From contig NC_087083.1 of the NCBI RefSeq assembly GCF_026151205.1, forward strand, positions 6,674,460-6,738,459: a stretch of DNA of 64,000 nucleotides, read 5' to 3'. Shown here in pieces: positions 47,839 through 58,706 of this stretch (the first letter of the stretch is position 1; the number at the start of each line of letters is the position of its first letter). A program made the translations under genes and the position numbers. A model generated the notes under the pieces. It was given only the letters and a program-made list of their open reading frames with translations, did not search any database and had not been told where the DNA came from. Source of the stretch: Bolinopsis microptera. Taxonomy: Eukaryota > Ctenophora > Tentaculata > Lobata > Bolinopsidae.

Positions 47839-48747
47839 TGTTATTATTTAAATTTGGGAAATTAGGGTCAATTTATTTGGGTTTGGGTTTAAATTTTAGG
47901 TTTTTAGTACGGTTTTTTTTTGTTTAATTTTTTAGTTTTTTTTTGCCCAAAATTAAAATTTTAAAGAAAATTTCGGGGGTTTTTTTATTGCAGCTTCTTT
48001 TTGTACCCTTTTAGTGCAAAAGGTTTCATTTTTTTTTTTTTATCTTTAAAATTTTATTTTTCCGTGTAAAGAAAGAGCACGCGGAAGTTGTACTCATGCG
48101 GGGACTTTTTTACGCTTTGGTACCCCTTTTTAAAGGGCCCCTTTACGGGGTTCAGTGCGGGGGTTGGGCTGTTTTACGCCCCCCTTTTGGGGGTTTTTTT
48201 TAATTTTTGGTTACAAATTCCCCTTTTGGGCTTTTTTACCGAATTACCCAAAAGACTTTTTTCTATTCTTTTTGGCATTTTTAGGGGGGAACATTTTCTA
48301 AACCTTTATTTTTTTTAATTTGTGAAGTTTGGGAAAAGGCACACCCCTTACTGTTGTATCGACACACTTCTGATACAACCAAATTGTGGGAAAACACACT
48401 TCTCCCCTTTTGGGTTACGTATTTTTTTTTGGGATTTTTTTGAAAGGCCCCATTTCCTTCTTTTGGTATCAGACACGTTCTTTTAAAAAAAAATTGTGGA
48501 GCCCACACTTTTCCCCTTTTTGGGGGTTACGTTTTATTGTTGAAGTTTAGTAAGGCAAATCCTTTTGTTGTTAAGCCCACACTTCTGATACCCCCCAAAT
48601 TTTAGAGAACACTTCTTTTCCTTTTTTTTTTTGTTTGGGGGGACATACTTCCGTTAGTTTGAAAATGGGTGGTTTTAAAATTGACATAATTTTGGAAAAC
48701 CGGCCCACCCCCACGTAGCACCCTATAGTTTTTTTACTCGTTTTACA
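47839..48747 (+). repeat. Right LTR of the inner element (error-ridden copy)
   Basis: Aligns throughout with 40555-41420: shared blocks include AGAGCACGCGGAAGTTGTAC, CTTTTTTCTATTCTTTTT, CACACTTCTGATACAACCAA and GTTGAAGTTTAGTAAGGCA. Differences are mostly single bases absorbed into adjacent homopolymers (GGGG, TTTT, CCCC), which looks technical and not evolutionary. Confidence 0.8.
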
Positions 48748-48779
48748 AACTTCCTTTGCCCCCTTTGTTTTTTAATTTG

Positions 48780-50970
48780 CGATGAGGGGGAAATTTGGGT
48801 TTTGCCCAAGTCCCCGGGCCCTTTTAAAATTGGTTTTTTTTTTTCCCTTTTCCATACTGTTTGGTCTCTGTGGGTCTGTATGCCTCCTCGTTCTCCGATT
48901 CCCCTCTTTTTGGGGCGTTGCAGAATCTTTTTTAAATTTTTGTCCCAACCGTGCTTTTAAAAACAAAAATTTTCAACGGCTGCGACTTCCCTTTTCTCGA
49001 TTCTACAAAAACCTTTTACCCTTTGGCTCAACCGGATCACTTTTCTCCAAAAAAACCTTGGCAACATGTTTTTTCCTTTTACAAGCTGGCACACTTTTTT
49101 GCCCCCCAACACGGTCAGCCGGGTGACCCCCCCCACAATTATGCGGGCCTTTCCTTCCTTTTCTTTTCACCTTGCCGGGCCAAAACCGAAAGTGGGTGCC
49201 CGGGGAATTCTAGTTGTAGTCATGGAATCACTGTCCAAAATCTCCCTTTTACTGCTTTGGTTATGTGTTTTCCCCCTTCCGGAAAGCTAACCGGATCACG
49301 TTTTCCCAAAATTCCGGGGGTTCCGTTTTCCCCTAAAGGGAGTTGCCCTTTAAAAAGCGGGGTTTCTTCACCCCCCCGGGTTCAACACAGTGTTACCTGC
49401 ATCTCTCTTCCACAGCCCCTCGGGAAAAATTCTTCTCTGCAATTTTCCTGTTTTCTCCTAGCGTCGGCTTTTGGGCTCTCTAACGCTTCCTGCTCATTTT
49501 TTTTAAAAACCGTTGGTCCCTCTTTGATTTGCTTTCCGTGGGGGTTTTAGTTTCCCCGGTTTCCCCGATCTTTTTTTCAGGGGGGAAATCTTCCCTCTCA
49601 AAAAATTTTGGAATTGGTTCTTGACTTTCTTAAATTTTTTAAAAATCTCCCTTTTGGGGGGCCAAGTCTAAATTTTGAGTTTTTTCCCTTTACCCCGCAA
49701 AAGGGGGAAACCCATGCTCGAATCTCTGCAGAAAAATTGTCCCCGATGTCATATTTTTCCTGTCCCTCGGCCCCCTTACTTTTTTCATGTTTTCTCTCCC
49801 TTATCTCTTCTGTTTGGGTTTGGGCGATTTTTTCGCTTCTCAGTTGTCCTCCCCTTTTTTTCTTGAAATTAAGTGGGTCTTTCTCTCCTTTTTCTTCTTG
49901 TTCCCTCATAAATTCTCTCTCGTAATTTTTCCTGCTTTTTTTTCTCCCCGATATTTTCTCTCCCCAAAACCTCTATCCCCTGCCCCAAAAAATCCTCTCT
50001 TTTTCTCGCTAAAATCAAAAACCAACCCCCTTTTGGGCTCTCTTTTATCTCCGCCCCTCTTTTTCAATTTGTGTCCCATGATTCTTTTTTCCAATTTCCC
50101 CCCAAAATCGTTTCCACAACCCGGTTATTCCTCCCTTCTCCCTTTTTCCTTTTTCCCCTGCCCCTTGTTTGTGTGTCCGGGACTTTGTTCCATTTTCCTG
50201 GGGTTCTCCTGATATTTGTAAAAGGGGGGTTTGGGCCCAAAAAAGCCCTCCCGGGCTCCGGTGGTTTTACAGGGTGGCTCACGGGTGGGGGTTAGCAAAG
50301 TAGGGGAAACGCGCAAGGGACCCCCGTTTTTTATTTTAACCCCCCAAATTTTCCCCCGGACAAACCCCCCAAAATTTACCAAATTAATTAACCCCTTGGG
50401 GTCAATTGGGGAAATTTAGGGGGGGGGTCGACTTTTAAAACCCCGAAAGGGGGCCCCCCAGGGAAATTCACGGCGGATTTGGGGGGTTTAGGGGGGTCCT
50501 GGGTCGGGGGGTTGGGGGGGGGGGGGCCTGGGGGGGGGGTTGGGGGGGTTTGGGGGTTGGGGGTGGGGTTTTGGGTCAGGGTCGGGTCGGGGTTTCAGGG
50601 TCATTTTTCATTTTTTTCCTTTCATTTCTTTCATTTCAATTTCATTTCATTTATTAAACATTTTTTTTTTCGGGGGCCCCCAAGGGGCAGGGTTTCAAAT
50701 CAGGGCCCGGGTCGGGTCGGGGTTGGGGCAGGCCCAAGGGTCGGGGTTAAAGGGGTCGGGGTTTCAGGGTAGGGTCAGGGCCCAAAGGGTCAGGGTGGGT
50801 TTTAAGGGTCGGGGCCCAGGGTCAGGGTCGGGGTCGGGGTAAAGGGTATCAAATTTAAATTATATTGTCGGGGGGTAAATTGTCGGGGGGGTCAATTGTG
50901 GGGGGGTAAATTGTCGGGGGGTCAATTGTGGGGGGTTTAAATTTTGTCAGGGGGTCAATTTTCAGGGGGG
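48780..50970 (-). pseudogene. Probable gag and leader region of the outer element (unreadable)
   Basis: Located between the inner element and the right outer LTR, this should be gag on the - strand. A Cys/His-rich stretch near 49080-49150 resembles a zinc knuckle. From 50470 to 50960 the sequence is dominated by GGGTCAGGG- and TTGTCGGGGGGTCAA-like repeats. The error load prevents a reliable translation. Confidence 0.4.
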
Positions 50971-50974
50971 GTTT

Positions 50975-51753
50975 CAAAATTGTCGCCCCCCGGGGAAGGG
51001 GCCGTACACGGTAATTAAAAATGTACAAGGGTCGTTGGGAAAAAGTGTGTCCCAAAATTTTCCTTAAGAAATAAAAGGGGTTACGATCTTGAAGTACCCT
51101 ACCCCCGGTTTTTTAAATTTTTAAAAAGAAATATAGGGGTTTTACGATTTGGGATTCGTACACGAATACCTGCAAATTTTCTAGCTCTCCCCAAACTCTG
51201 AAACCCTTTAAATCTTACAGGCTTTTGAGAGCCGTACAACTTTAAATGATCGAATGACTTGATCGAGTCCCAAGTTAGGTGAGAAAAAGGAAAACGGTTT
51301 TTCGAAAAAATTTAAATCTCGAAAGGTTATGAATTCCTACTTGTTTAATATTTCCGACTAGCGACTCGAAAGGCCCCGCTACACTGTTTTTCGGAAGCGG
51401 TAATTTTACAAACCTTTTCCCTTAAACAATCTTCCAGAACTTTCCGCTAACGGGGGCAAGAAAAAACCCACCCGCACTGGTTTAAATGACCCTCAATGGG
51501 GAAAAACCCCGTGACCCCCGCGGGCCCGTCTGTCCCAAAAACCCAACTTAACTAGCTAAACCTGACCCAAAAGTGCCTTTTCCCCGCCAAAAAACCCTCC
51601 CCTAATTTTTTCCAAATTTAAAAAATCTAATTTTTATTCTAATCCCAACGGGTTAATTTTTAAAATAATTTCAAAAATTTCCAAAAGATTCTAAAAAAAC
51701 CCCCCCAATAACAAAAACCTTTTGACCCCCCTTAACCCCCTTTCCATATTACA
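50975..51753 (-). repeat. Right (5') LTR of the outer element (error-ridden copy)
   Basis: Matches 36033-36753 in order: GTACACGGTAATTAAAATG-like, TACGATCTTGAAGTA, GTACACGAATACCTGCAAAT, TTTAAATGATCGAATGACTT, CCATATTACACTA. Mismatches are homopolymer-type. Confidence 0.75.
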
Positions 51754-51759
51754 CTACTA

Positions 51760-52425
51760 AAAATTTCAAAGGATTTTTTGGACCCTTTTTTAGTCCCCTT
51801 AGGTGCCCTTTATTTTGCTCAAAACAAGGTCAAAAAGGAAACGCGGGGCCCCTGCAGAATTTGTGATGTTTCCCCCTCTCCGGGGCAAAACGCGATTTTT
51901 TTTTTTGTTTGAAAACAAAATTTTTTCGAAAAACTTTGCGACCCAAATTTGGGGTTTTTTCCAAATTTTTCTGAGGTCAAATTTGCGCAGTTCTTTTTAG
52001 GATTAAATTTTGCGCATTTTCCTTTTAATCGAGGGCCAAAAAATCAGTTTCACGTTTGTTACAAATTTTATGAACCTAAACACAATCCATTGCCTTGAAA
52101 AATTAAATTTCGAAATTTTTTAAAAAAAAAATTTTTGCGGTTTTGAGTTTATTCGGTTTTTATGCATCTAGACCCCTTTTTTGGACACCCCCAAAACGTA
52201 TGGGTTTGCCTCCAGCGGGGGGTCGCCGGGGATTTTGGGGGGCCCGACCCCAAAAACCCCCCGAGTCAGCGAGGTGGTAACCCCAAGTAACCTGGGGACA
52301 GTCGAGGGGGCCCAAACCCACCTTGCCTATAAACAACCCTACCCAAAGAGCCGCCCCCCCGTATAATTAGTAGTACTCGTCCTCCTTTTTTTGTGCCGGC
52401 GAACCCCCCCCCCCCCCCCCCCGCC
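51760..52425. other. Error-ridden unique sequence
   Basis: Outside the outer LTR; no gene recognised. Quality is too low to judge. Confidence 0.5.
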
Positions 52426-52429
52426 TAAA

Positions 52430-53058
52430 TGTGCCACCGAAATGATTCAGTATAACTAATTTGGTTCGTTCACAGATTGATCATCTCAAATAAAGATAAA
52501 CGGAAGAAGAAATCAAGTAAACCTCTATATTATCGTCTTAAAACTGATTTAATCAAGGTAGGAACTGAATTTTATTCGCTTTATTTTATACAACAGGTTT
52601 GTAGTACTAGTTTGGTGAGGTTCCTTGCCGGCCATTACGATGCGAGCTCGGTTCGATTATGTTGCCTGTAATGCTTTAATGTTTATGCAAAGGTATTTAT
52701 TTAGCATTTAGAGTTCCTGGTTATTTGTAACTGTTTTTGGTAGTTGACTGAAAGCACATTCAATGCGGCACACTCGTAAGACAGAGGAACAACAAAATGC
52801 AATGTAATTACTCACTATTCTCACTATTCTGATAGATTAGAGTAATAGGCCAAATTGTGAACCAAGAGCGGAGACGTGTCAATCGTAAAATGCCAGCTAA
52901 TGAGTTAAGTTGAGTGTAGAGACACATTACCTCATGTACAGTTTTGAGGCGTGTAGATCTGAGATGTGTAGAGTGTTCTCCTGCAAGCCTTACTTCTTAT
53001 AAATGACGCTTTTTCTTTGGACCTGGTGGCCCACGAGAAGGTAACATGAAGATGGTTT
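52430..53058. other. Non-coding stretch with no gene seen
   Basis: Base composition returns to normal after the poly-C run. No coding or element recognised. Confidence 0.4.
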
Positions 53059-53074
53059 GCCTGCATCTGCCATC

Positions 53075-53484
53075 TGGTTACCTGGTTACCTGGTTACCTG
53101 GTTACCTGGTTACCTGGTTACCTGGTTACCTGGTTACCTGGTTACCTGGTTACCTGGTTACCTGGTTACCTGGTTACCTGGTTACCTGGTTACCTGGTTA
53201 CCTGGTTACCTGGTTACCTGGTTACATGGTTACCTGGTTTCCTGGTTACCTGGTTACCTGGTTACCTGGTTCCCTGGTTACCTGGTTACCTGGTTACCTG
53301 GTTACCTGGTTACCTGGTTACCTGGTTACCTGGTTACATGGTTACCTGGTTTCCTGGTTACCTGGTTACCTGGTTACCTGGTTCCCTGGTTACCTGGTTA
53401 CCTGGTTACCTGGTTACCTGGTTACCTGGTTACCTGGTTACCTGGTTACCTGGTTACCTGGTTACCTGGTTACCTGGTTACCTG
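53075..53484. repeat. 8-bp (CTGGTTAC)n minisatellite
   Basis: About 50 copies with a few ACATGG and TTTCC/TTCCC variants that themselves recur as a block (53221-53275 and 53335-53385). The phrase CTGCATCTGCCATCTGG occurs at both edges. An 8-bp unit gives the same eight-residue peptide in all three + frames; these are not genes. Confidence 0.97.
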
Positions 53485-53975
53485 CATCTGCCATCTGGGT
53501 ATATAATCTCTGCTAGATGCCTGAGTTGGATGTGTGGAGATGATTATGTAAATGAGACAGTATTTTGTGTATATATATATAGAAGTATAGAGACAGTAGA
53601 TGTACTAGTGAAAAACAGAGAGGATGACCTGAACCACACTTTTGTAGGTAAATCTTTGTTAAACAGAAGGCTCCTGTGATCCTGATTAGTGGTTATTACA
53701 TAATGACCAACTAGTATAGTGTAGTAATTAAAATGTAAAACGACTTGTAGTACATGTAGTATATGACTTGTTAACTCTGCTTAAATATGAATAATTTGAA
53801 CTTTTGCATATAATACATATCATTACCCGTAAGTGTACGGAGCGGAAAGGGTTTACTTCTGTGTGGAGCTTGTTGTCCTTTTGTTTTGATATGTTACTAT
53901 TATCTGTGCGAGCCTTGAATCTATAAGCTTACAATTTATGTAGCTTCATTTTTTACTGTACTATTTTATATTCTA

Positions 53976-54217
53976 CCTTACTCGGGAATATTATGACTGG
54001 GATAAAGTGGTGGGTTTTTGGAAAACTCCGCCATATTTTTCCCGGTCATTAATTTTCCCAGTCATAAATTAACCCGCTATAATGTTCCCGAGTAAGGTAA
54101 ACTAATAGTACCTAATACATTTTGATGCTTGGTGGGTTTTGGAACATTCCGCCATATTTTCCCGGTCATTAATTTTCCCAGTCAAAAATTAACCCGCTAT
54201 AATATTCCCAAGTAAGG
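53976..54217. mobile_element. CCTTAC-type MITE, dimeric
   Basis: 242 bp flanked by TA. Inverted ends CCTTACTCGGGAATATTAT and ATAATATTCCCAAGTAAGG. The inside is two direct copies of a roughly 115-bp unit with CCGCCATATTTTCCCGGTCA and AACCCGCTATAATxTTCCC. No coding. Confidence 0.85.
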
Positions 54218-54219
54218 TA

Positions 54220-54760
54220 GACAATTTTACGGACGAAATGATTCCAGGGGGACTCCCAACCCACCGCTTCGGCGGGTAGTTGATGCACTATTCACAAGCA
54301 AGAGCTACTTTGGTCTACTTGCTGTGAGGTGTCTACTTGCCGTGAGGTCTACTTACTGTGAGGTGTCTCAGCTACATGGTCCCCCCTTTTTTCCTTTTTA
54401 AACAATTTTTATTAATTTTTAAATCTAGCTTCATTTGCTTCGTGTTCACTTTTGCTATTGGCTTTACTAAAGAGCTACAGGCTTTTTATTTCACATGGGC
54501 CCGAGGGAAGTGATATTTCCCATAGCGTAGTAGGATTTTACATTTGTAAACACTTATAGAATATAGATGTGTATTAATATTGTTATAAGGTTAGCCTTTA
54601 TCGGACTGGTAACTGCATTTTACACACACATCCTAATATTTACAGCATTTAACAGACTTTCCCAAAATCTGCTCCTTACTTGAATTAGTCACTTTGACTT
54701 AGTCTTTAGTAGTGCATAGTCTGCATACTGCATAACCGTATGTAAGCCTCTTTTGAACAC
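54220..54760. other. Non-coding stretch with no gene seen
   Basis: A small hairpin CCACCGCTTCGGCGGG lies at 54260 and a TCTACTT-GCTGTGAGGTG repeat at 54310-54370. No gene. Confidence 0.4.
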
Positions 54761-54767
54761 AGGTTCC

Positions 54768-55204
54768 TGCAGTTCCTTATATTGGCATCACTTGCACTCT
54801 AGCTCCTTATATTGGCATCACTTGCACTCTAGCTCCTTATATTGGCATCACTTGCACTCTAGCTCCTTATATTGGCATCACTTGCACTCTAGCTCCTTAT
54901 ATTGGCATCACTTGCACTCTAGCTCCTTATATTGGCATTACTTACACTCTAGCTCCTTATATTGGCATTACTTACACTCTAGCTCCTTATATTGGCATCA
55001 CTTGCACTCTAGCTCTTTATATTGGTATCACTTGCACTCTAGCTCCTTATATTGGCATCACTTGCACTCTAGCTCCTTATATTGGCATCACTTGCACTCT
55101 AGCTCCTTATATTGGCATCACTTGCACTCTAGCTCCTTATATTGGCATCACTTGCACTCTAGCTCCTTATATTGGCATCACTTGCACTCTAGCTCCTTAT
55201 ATTG
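54768..55204. repeat. 30-bp minisatellite (about 14.5 copies)
   Basis: Unit CTCCTTATATTGGCATCACT then TGCACTCTAG, highly uniform. Because 30 is divisible by 3, the + frame stays open for 169 codons with a 10-residue repeat (SSSLYWHHLH); two copies share the linked changes CATTACTTACACT. It is a repeat artefact unless transcription is shown. Confidence 0.95.
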
Positions 55205-55624
55205 TCATCAATCTGTTACAATCTTTATAAGTTTATATTACCTCATCAGGACGAGGGTTTGAAGTTAAATTGAAATATTGAACCTTAAAGAAGCTAAACA
55301 AGCAGCTAGTGCTTTATCGCTATGATATTGCCGTGGCGCATGTGATTGCGTGTGCTTACATTGGATGTGCAGCAATAACAGGGGACCTAGACTGGGTGTA
55401 CTTTGATAGTCTGGGGTGTAAGCAAGGAGAACATGTTGGAAAACAAAAAAGAGAGACTTGACTACTGGAATTCCATGTGGTAAGTAGCAAGATCTCCTAC
55501 CTCGTCACTTCATTTCTCGGTCCTTTCTGACCCTGTACCTTCATTTCTGCCCTCTCTGACCCCCTTCATTTCTGACGTAAATTGTTTACAAACACATTTT
55601 CTTTTTTTGCATATTTTATATATA

Positions 55625-56130
55625 CCTTACAAGACATATTTATAACGTACGAAATGTGGCGGTTTTCCGAAAATTTCGCCATATTTTCGGACCGCCAAAA
55701 TTTCGGTCGTCGTAATAGAATCCGTCGCATTATCTTTTAGCTTATTTCAATGACTGTGCCTTCACTGCTTTATTTTGTTTCTAAAAAGTAATATCAAGTA
55801 AAATAAATAAATAAATTCTGGCATCTTGGGACAAATTATCACCACACCAATGACGAATTGAATGACAAGCAATACAGTTTAGATTTGCATTAAAATACAT
55901 GTATGTGCTAACATGAAAGTCTTACAGTCTTAATACAGACTAAGTTTGAACATGATTTTACCGAATTTCAGAAATTTCCTTACTGCTTACTGTCACAAAA
56001 AATGATGAAAAATACCCTTATTTTCTGTGACGTCCGAAATGTGACGGTTTTTGTTCAATTTCGCCATATTTTCGGACCGCCAAAATTTCGGTCGTCGCAA
56101 ATTGGTCCGCCACAAAAAAGTCTTGTAAGG
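55625..56130. mobile_element. CCTTAC-type MITE (506 bp), dimeric
   Basis: Ends CCTTACAAGAC and GTCTTGTAAGG, flanked by TATA repeats (TA target). Two direct copies of a block with TTCGCCATATTTTCGGACCG and CCAAAATTTCGGTCGTCG lie near each end. TIR start, TA flanks and the GCCATATTTTC core resemble the element at 53976, suggesting one family. Confidence 0.85.
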
Positions 56131-56487
56131 TATATATCTTTATTGAATTACTGTTATAGAAATTGGATTGTACGTGTGCGATATGCAACGTGAACTAGGG
56201 ATCTGCATAGTTGTTAAATGTTGTCATACCATATTATATTCCCTGCGGTGTATGACATAATCATGTGCACTCTAGTGCAGACTAGTGGAGACTCTAGTTT
56301 TATTTCGCAACTTACTCGTGTTACTGTTATCTGGACTTGTTTGTTTGTTTTTTTTGTTTATAAAACCCGTCCCAATCTTGTATCGGAAAATTACGAAACT
56401 CAATTCTGAGTGTGAATACGGGTGGTACCTGCAAAAGTGTTCATTATAAGCATTTAGAGTTCTGTAAAACTGGTTACCTGGACTTAA

Positions 56488-57837
56488 GGGGGCATACCCC
56501 AAATCTGTCCAGACCAAATGACCTCATAGGCAGTTCAGTGACCTTCTAGCGCACCGTTTCCACACAAAAAAAAAATATTTTGAGAATTCCCATTTTTGTA
56601 ATCGACCATTTCCTGGTTAAGATTGCAATTTTCGGAAAAAATTATTTTGTGGTTGAGACGCTATAAGTTAATCATTTCTTGTGGTATCGGGTTGAAATTT
56701 TGCTCGCCGTTTATTCACAACTATGTCAAGGTGTGTGTAAAATCTTGATATCATATCTAAAAAGGCTGGTGTGTTATGAATTTTCAAAGTCAAAAAGCTA
56801 AAATTGTCCTTTTCAGACTTATTTTAACAAAAAGTCAGTCAGGGAAGATCGGATTATTTGATGCTTGACATCAAATTGTTCTCTGAATTCTGGCGCAGTT
56901 TTTGATGCCCTCAAAATTTTTTTTACTCATTCACCTCCTGATCTATTGGACCTCAAAGCCAAACAACAAATTTAGGCACATTTTTCGTTTTTAATATTTA
57001 TTGATTTTTCGAAAATTTTGATAGGAATGTGCTAGTGACTTTTTGAAGGGTGCAAAATAACCGCAACTAGCACATTTATATATGAGTTATGAACAACAAA
57101 ACACCCTAAAATGCTTCCCTTTGAAGTTATGGGAGAAAATGTGATTTTTTGGCTTTGCAGATAAAAAATCACATTTTCTCCCATAACTTCAAAGGGAAGC
57201 ATTTTAGGGTGTTTTGTTGTTCATAACTTATATATAAATGTGCTAGTTGCAGTTATTTTGCACCCTTCAAAAAGTCACTAGCACATTCCTATCAAAATTT
57301 TCGAAAAATCAATAAATATTAAAAACGAAAAATGTGCCTAAATTTGTTGTTTGGCTTTGAGGTTCAATAGATCAGGAGGTGAATGAGTAAAAAAAATTTT
57401 GAGGGCATCAAAAACTGCGCCAGAATTCAGAGAACAATTTGATGTCAAGCATCAAATAATCCGATCTTCCCTGACTGACTTTTTGTTAAAATGAGTCTGA
57501 AAAGGACAATTTTAGCTTTTTGACTTTGAAAATTCATAACACACCAGCCTTTTTAGATATGATATCAAGATTTTACACACACCTTGACATAGTTGTGAAT
57601 AAACGGCGAACAAAATTTCAACCCGATACCACAAGAAATGATTAACTTATAGCGTCTCAACCACAAAATAATTTTTTCCGAAAATTGCACTCTTAACCAG
57701 GAAATGGTCGATTACAAAAATGGGAATTCTCAAAATAATTTTTTTTTGTGTGGAAACGGTGCGCTAGAAGGTCACTGAACTGCCTATGAGGTCATTTGGT
57801 CTGGACGGCACAAACCACTGTTTTGGGGTATGCCCCC
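56488..57837. mobile_element. Long foldback element with TTAA target duplication
   Basis: 1350 bp bounded by TTAA (56484-56487 and 57838-57841). Ends GGGGGCATACCCCAAA / TTTGGGGTATGCCCCC. Arms of 663 and 675 bp are almost perfect complements around a 12-base loop (57151-57162). Just inside the right end is an unmatched segment (about 57808-57820). No coding. TTAA target use is characteristic of piggyBac-type transposition. The adjacent duplicate at about 58570 has the unoccupied site with a single TTAA. Confidence 0.95.
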
Positions 57838-58706
57838 TTAAGTAAGTAATTAAAGTAGCGCTCTTCAATTTGAGACTTTTTGATAAATGGCGAATAATAA
57901 TTTTTTAAAGTTGCTTTGTTTTTAGCCATCATAACGATAATCGATTTTGATAAATAATATAGTAGTGTAAGCAAGGAGAACATATTGGAAAACAAAAAAA
58001 AGAGACTTGACTACTGGAATTCCATGTGGTAACTAGCAAGATCTCCTACCTTCATTTCGGCCTCGTCACTTCATTTCACGGTCCTTTCTGACCCTGTACC
58101 TTCATTTCTGCCCTCTCTGACCCCTAATTGCATTTCTGACGTACATCTAAAAAAACATATTTTACATATTTTACATATTTTACATATTTTCTTTACAATG
58201 TTAGCATGAATCATCCATATCTTTATTGAGTTACTGTTATAGAAATTGCATCGTGCTTGAGCGATATGCAACGTGATCAGCTAGGGATCTGCATAGTTGT
58301 TAAATGTTGTCATACCATATATTCCCTGCGGTGTAAGACACAATCGTGTGTACTCTAGTGCAGACTAGTGGAGACTCTAGTTTTATTTCGCAACTTACTC
58401 GTGTTACTGTTAAGTGTTACCTGGACTTATTTGTTTGTTTGTTTATAGAACCCGTCCCAATCTTGTATCGGAAAATGACGCGGACGAAACTCAATTCTGA
58501 GTGTGAATACGGGTGGTACCTGCAAAAGTGTTCATTAAGCATTTAGAGTTCTGTAAAACTGGTTACCTGGACTTAAGTAAGTAATTAAAGTAGCGCTCTT
58601 CAATTTGAGACTTTTTAATAAATGGCGAATAATAATTTTTAAAAGTTGCTTTGTTTTTAGCCATCATAACGATTTAAATCGATTTTGATAAAAAATATAG
58701 TAGTAG

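Larger units (their letters stand above)
40555..48747 (+). mobile_element. Inner Ty3/gypsy-type LTR element (about 8.2 kb) containing NFYC
   Basis: Direct repeats of about 870-910 bp (40555-41420 and about 47839-48747, right copy error-ridden), each starting TG and ending CA, flank + strand pol (43555-47085). The host pentamer ACTTC precedes the left LTR (40550-40554) and follows the right one (48749-48753, one extra A between), consistent with a 5-bp target duplication. Of the internal 6.4 kb, 41421-43550 contains no gag or protease but does contain an intact NFYC gene on the - strand. A TGGTAAGCGGTAC sequence 17 bases inside the left LTR could be a primer-binding site but is not assigned to a tRNA. 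Confidence 0.7.
36033..51753 (-). mobile_element. Outer Ty3/gypsy-like LTR element, split by a nested insertion
   Basis: Two copies of the same roughly 720-bp sequence (36033-36753 and about 50975-51753, the latter error-ridden) flank - strand coding for a retropepsin (39721-40560) and a retroelement C-terminal tail (38765-39742). On the - strand, C-rich zinc-knuckle-like residues appear near 49080-49150, as expected for gag nucleocapsid just upstream of protease. The gag/protease junction is interrupted by another LTR element (40555 to about 48747). RT, RNase H and integrase are absent between protease and tail, so this copy is a deletion derivative. Confidence 0.7.
47750..52425. other. Low-fidelity, homopolymer-inflated sequence block
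   Basis: Runs of four or more identical bases are pervasive, and both regions that can be compared with clean copies (right inner LTR and right outer LTR) differ by homopolymer-extending errors. The block ends in a run of more than 20 C at about 52407. Open frames inside it (for example 48951-49550 and 49787-50212) are not reliable. Confidence 0.8.
55417..58706. repeat. Tandem duplication with two insertions in copy 1
   Basis: Copy 1 (55417-57963) and copy 2 (57964-58706) both begin TGTAAGCAAGGAGAACAT and end with GATTTTGATAAAxAATATAG. Copy 1 carries a 506-bp MITE (55625-56130) and a 1350-bp foldback (56488-57837) that copy 2 lacks. Elsewhere the copies are mostly identical. Confidence 0.93.

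Noticed and set aside
48088..50842. Many overlapping 60-200 codon frames on both strands
   Set aside because: They lie in the low-fidelity block; stops are depleted by homopolymer-type errors and no domain is readable.
50470..50850. GGGTCAGGG repeats as telomeric DNA
   Set aside because: Irregular, inside the low-fidelity block and between LTR and gag-like sequence; not a clean telomere repeat.
53046..53679. Repeat protein with an LPGYLVTW period
   Set aside because: The 8-bp unit yields the same peptide in all three frames, a hallmark of a non-coding array.
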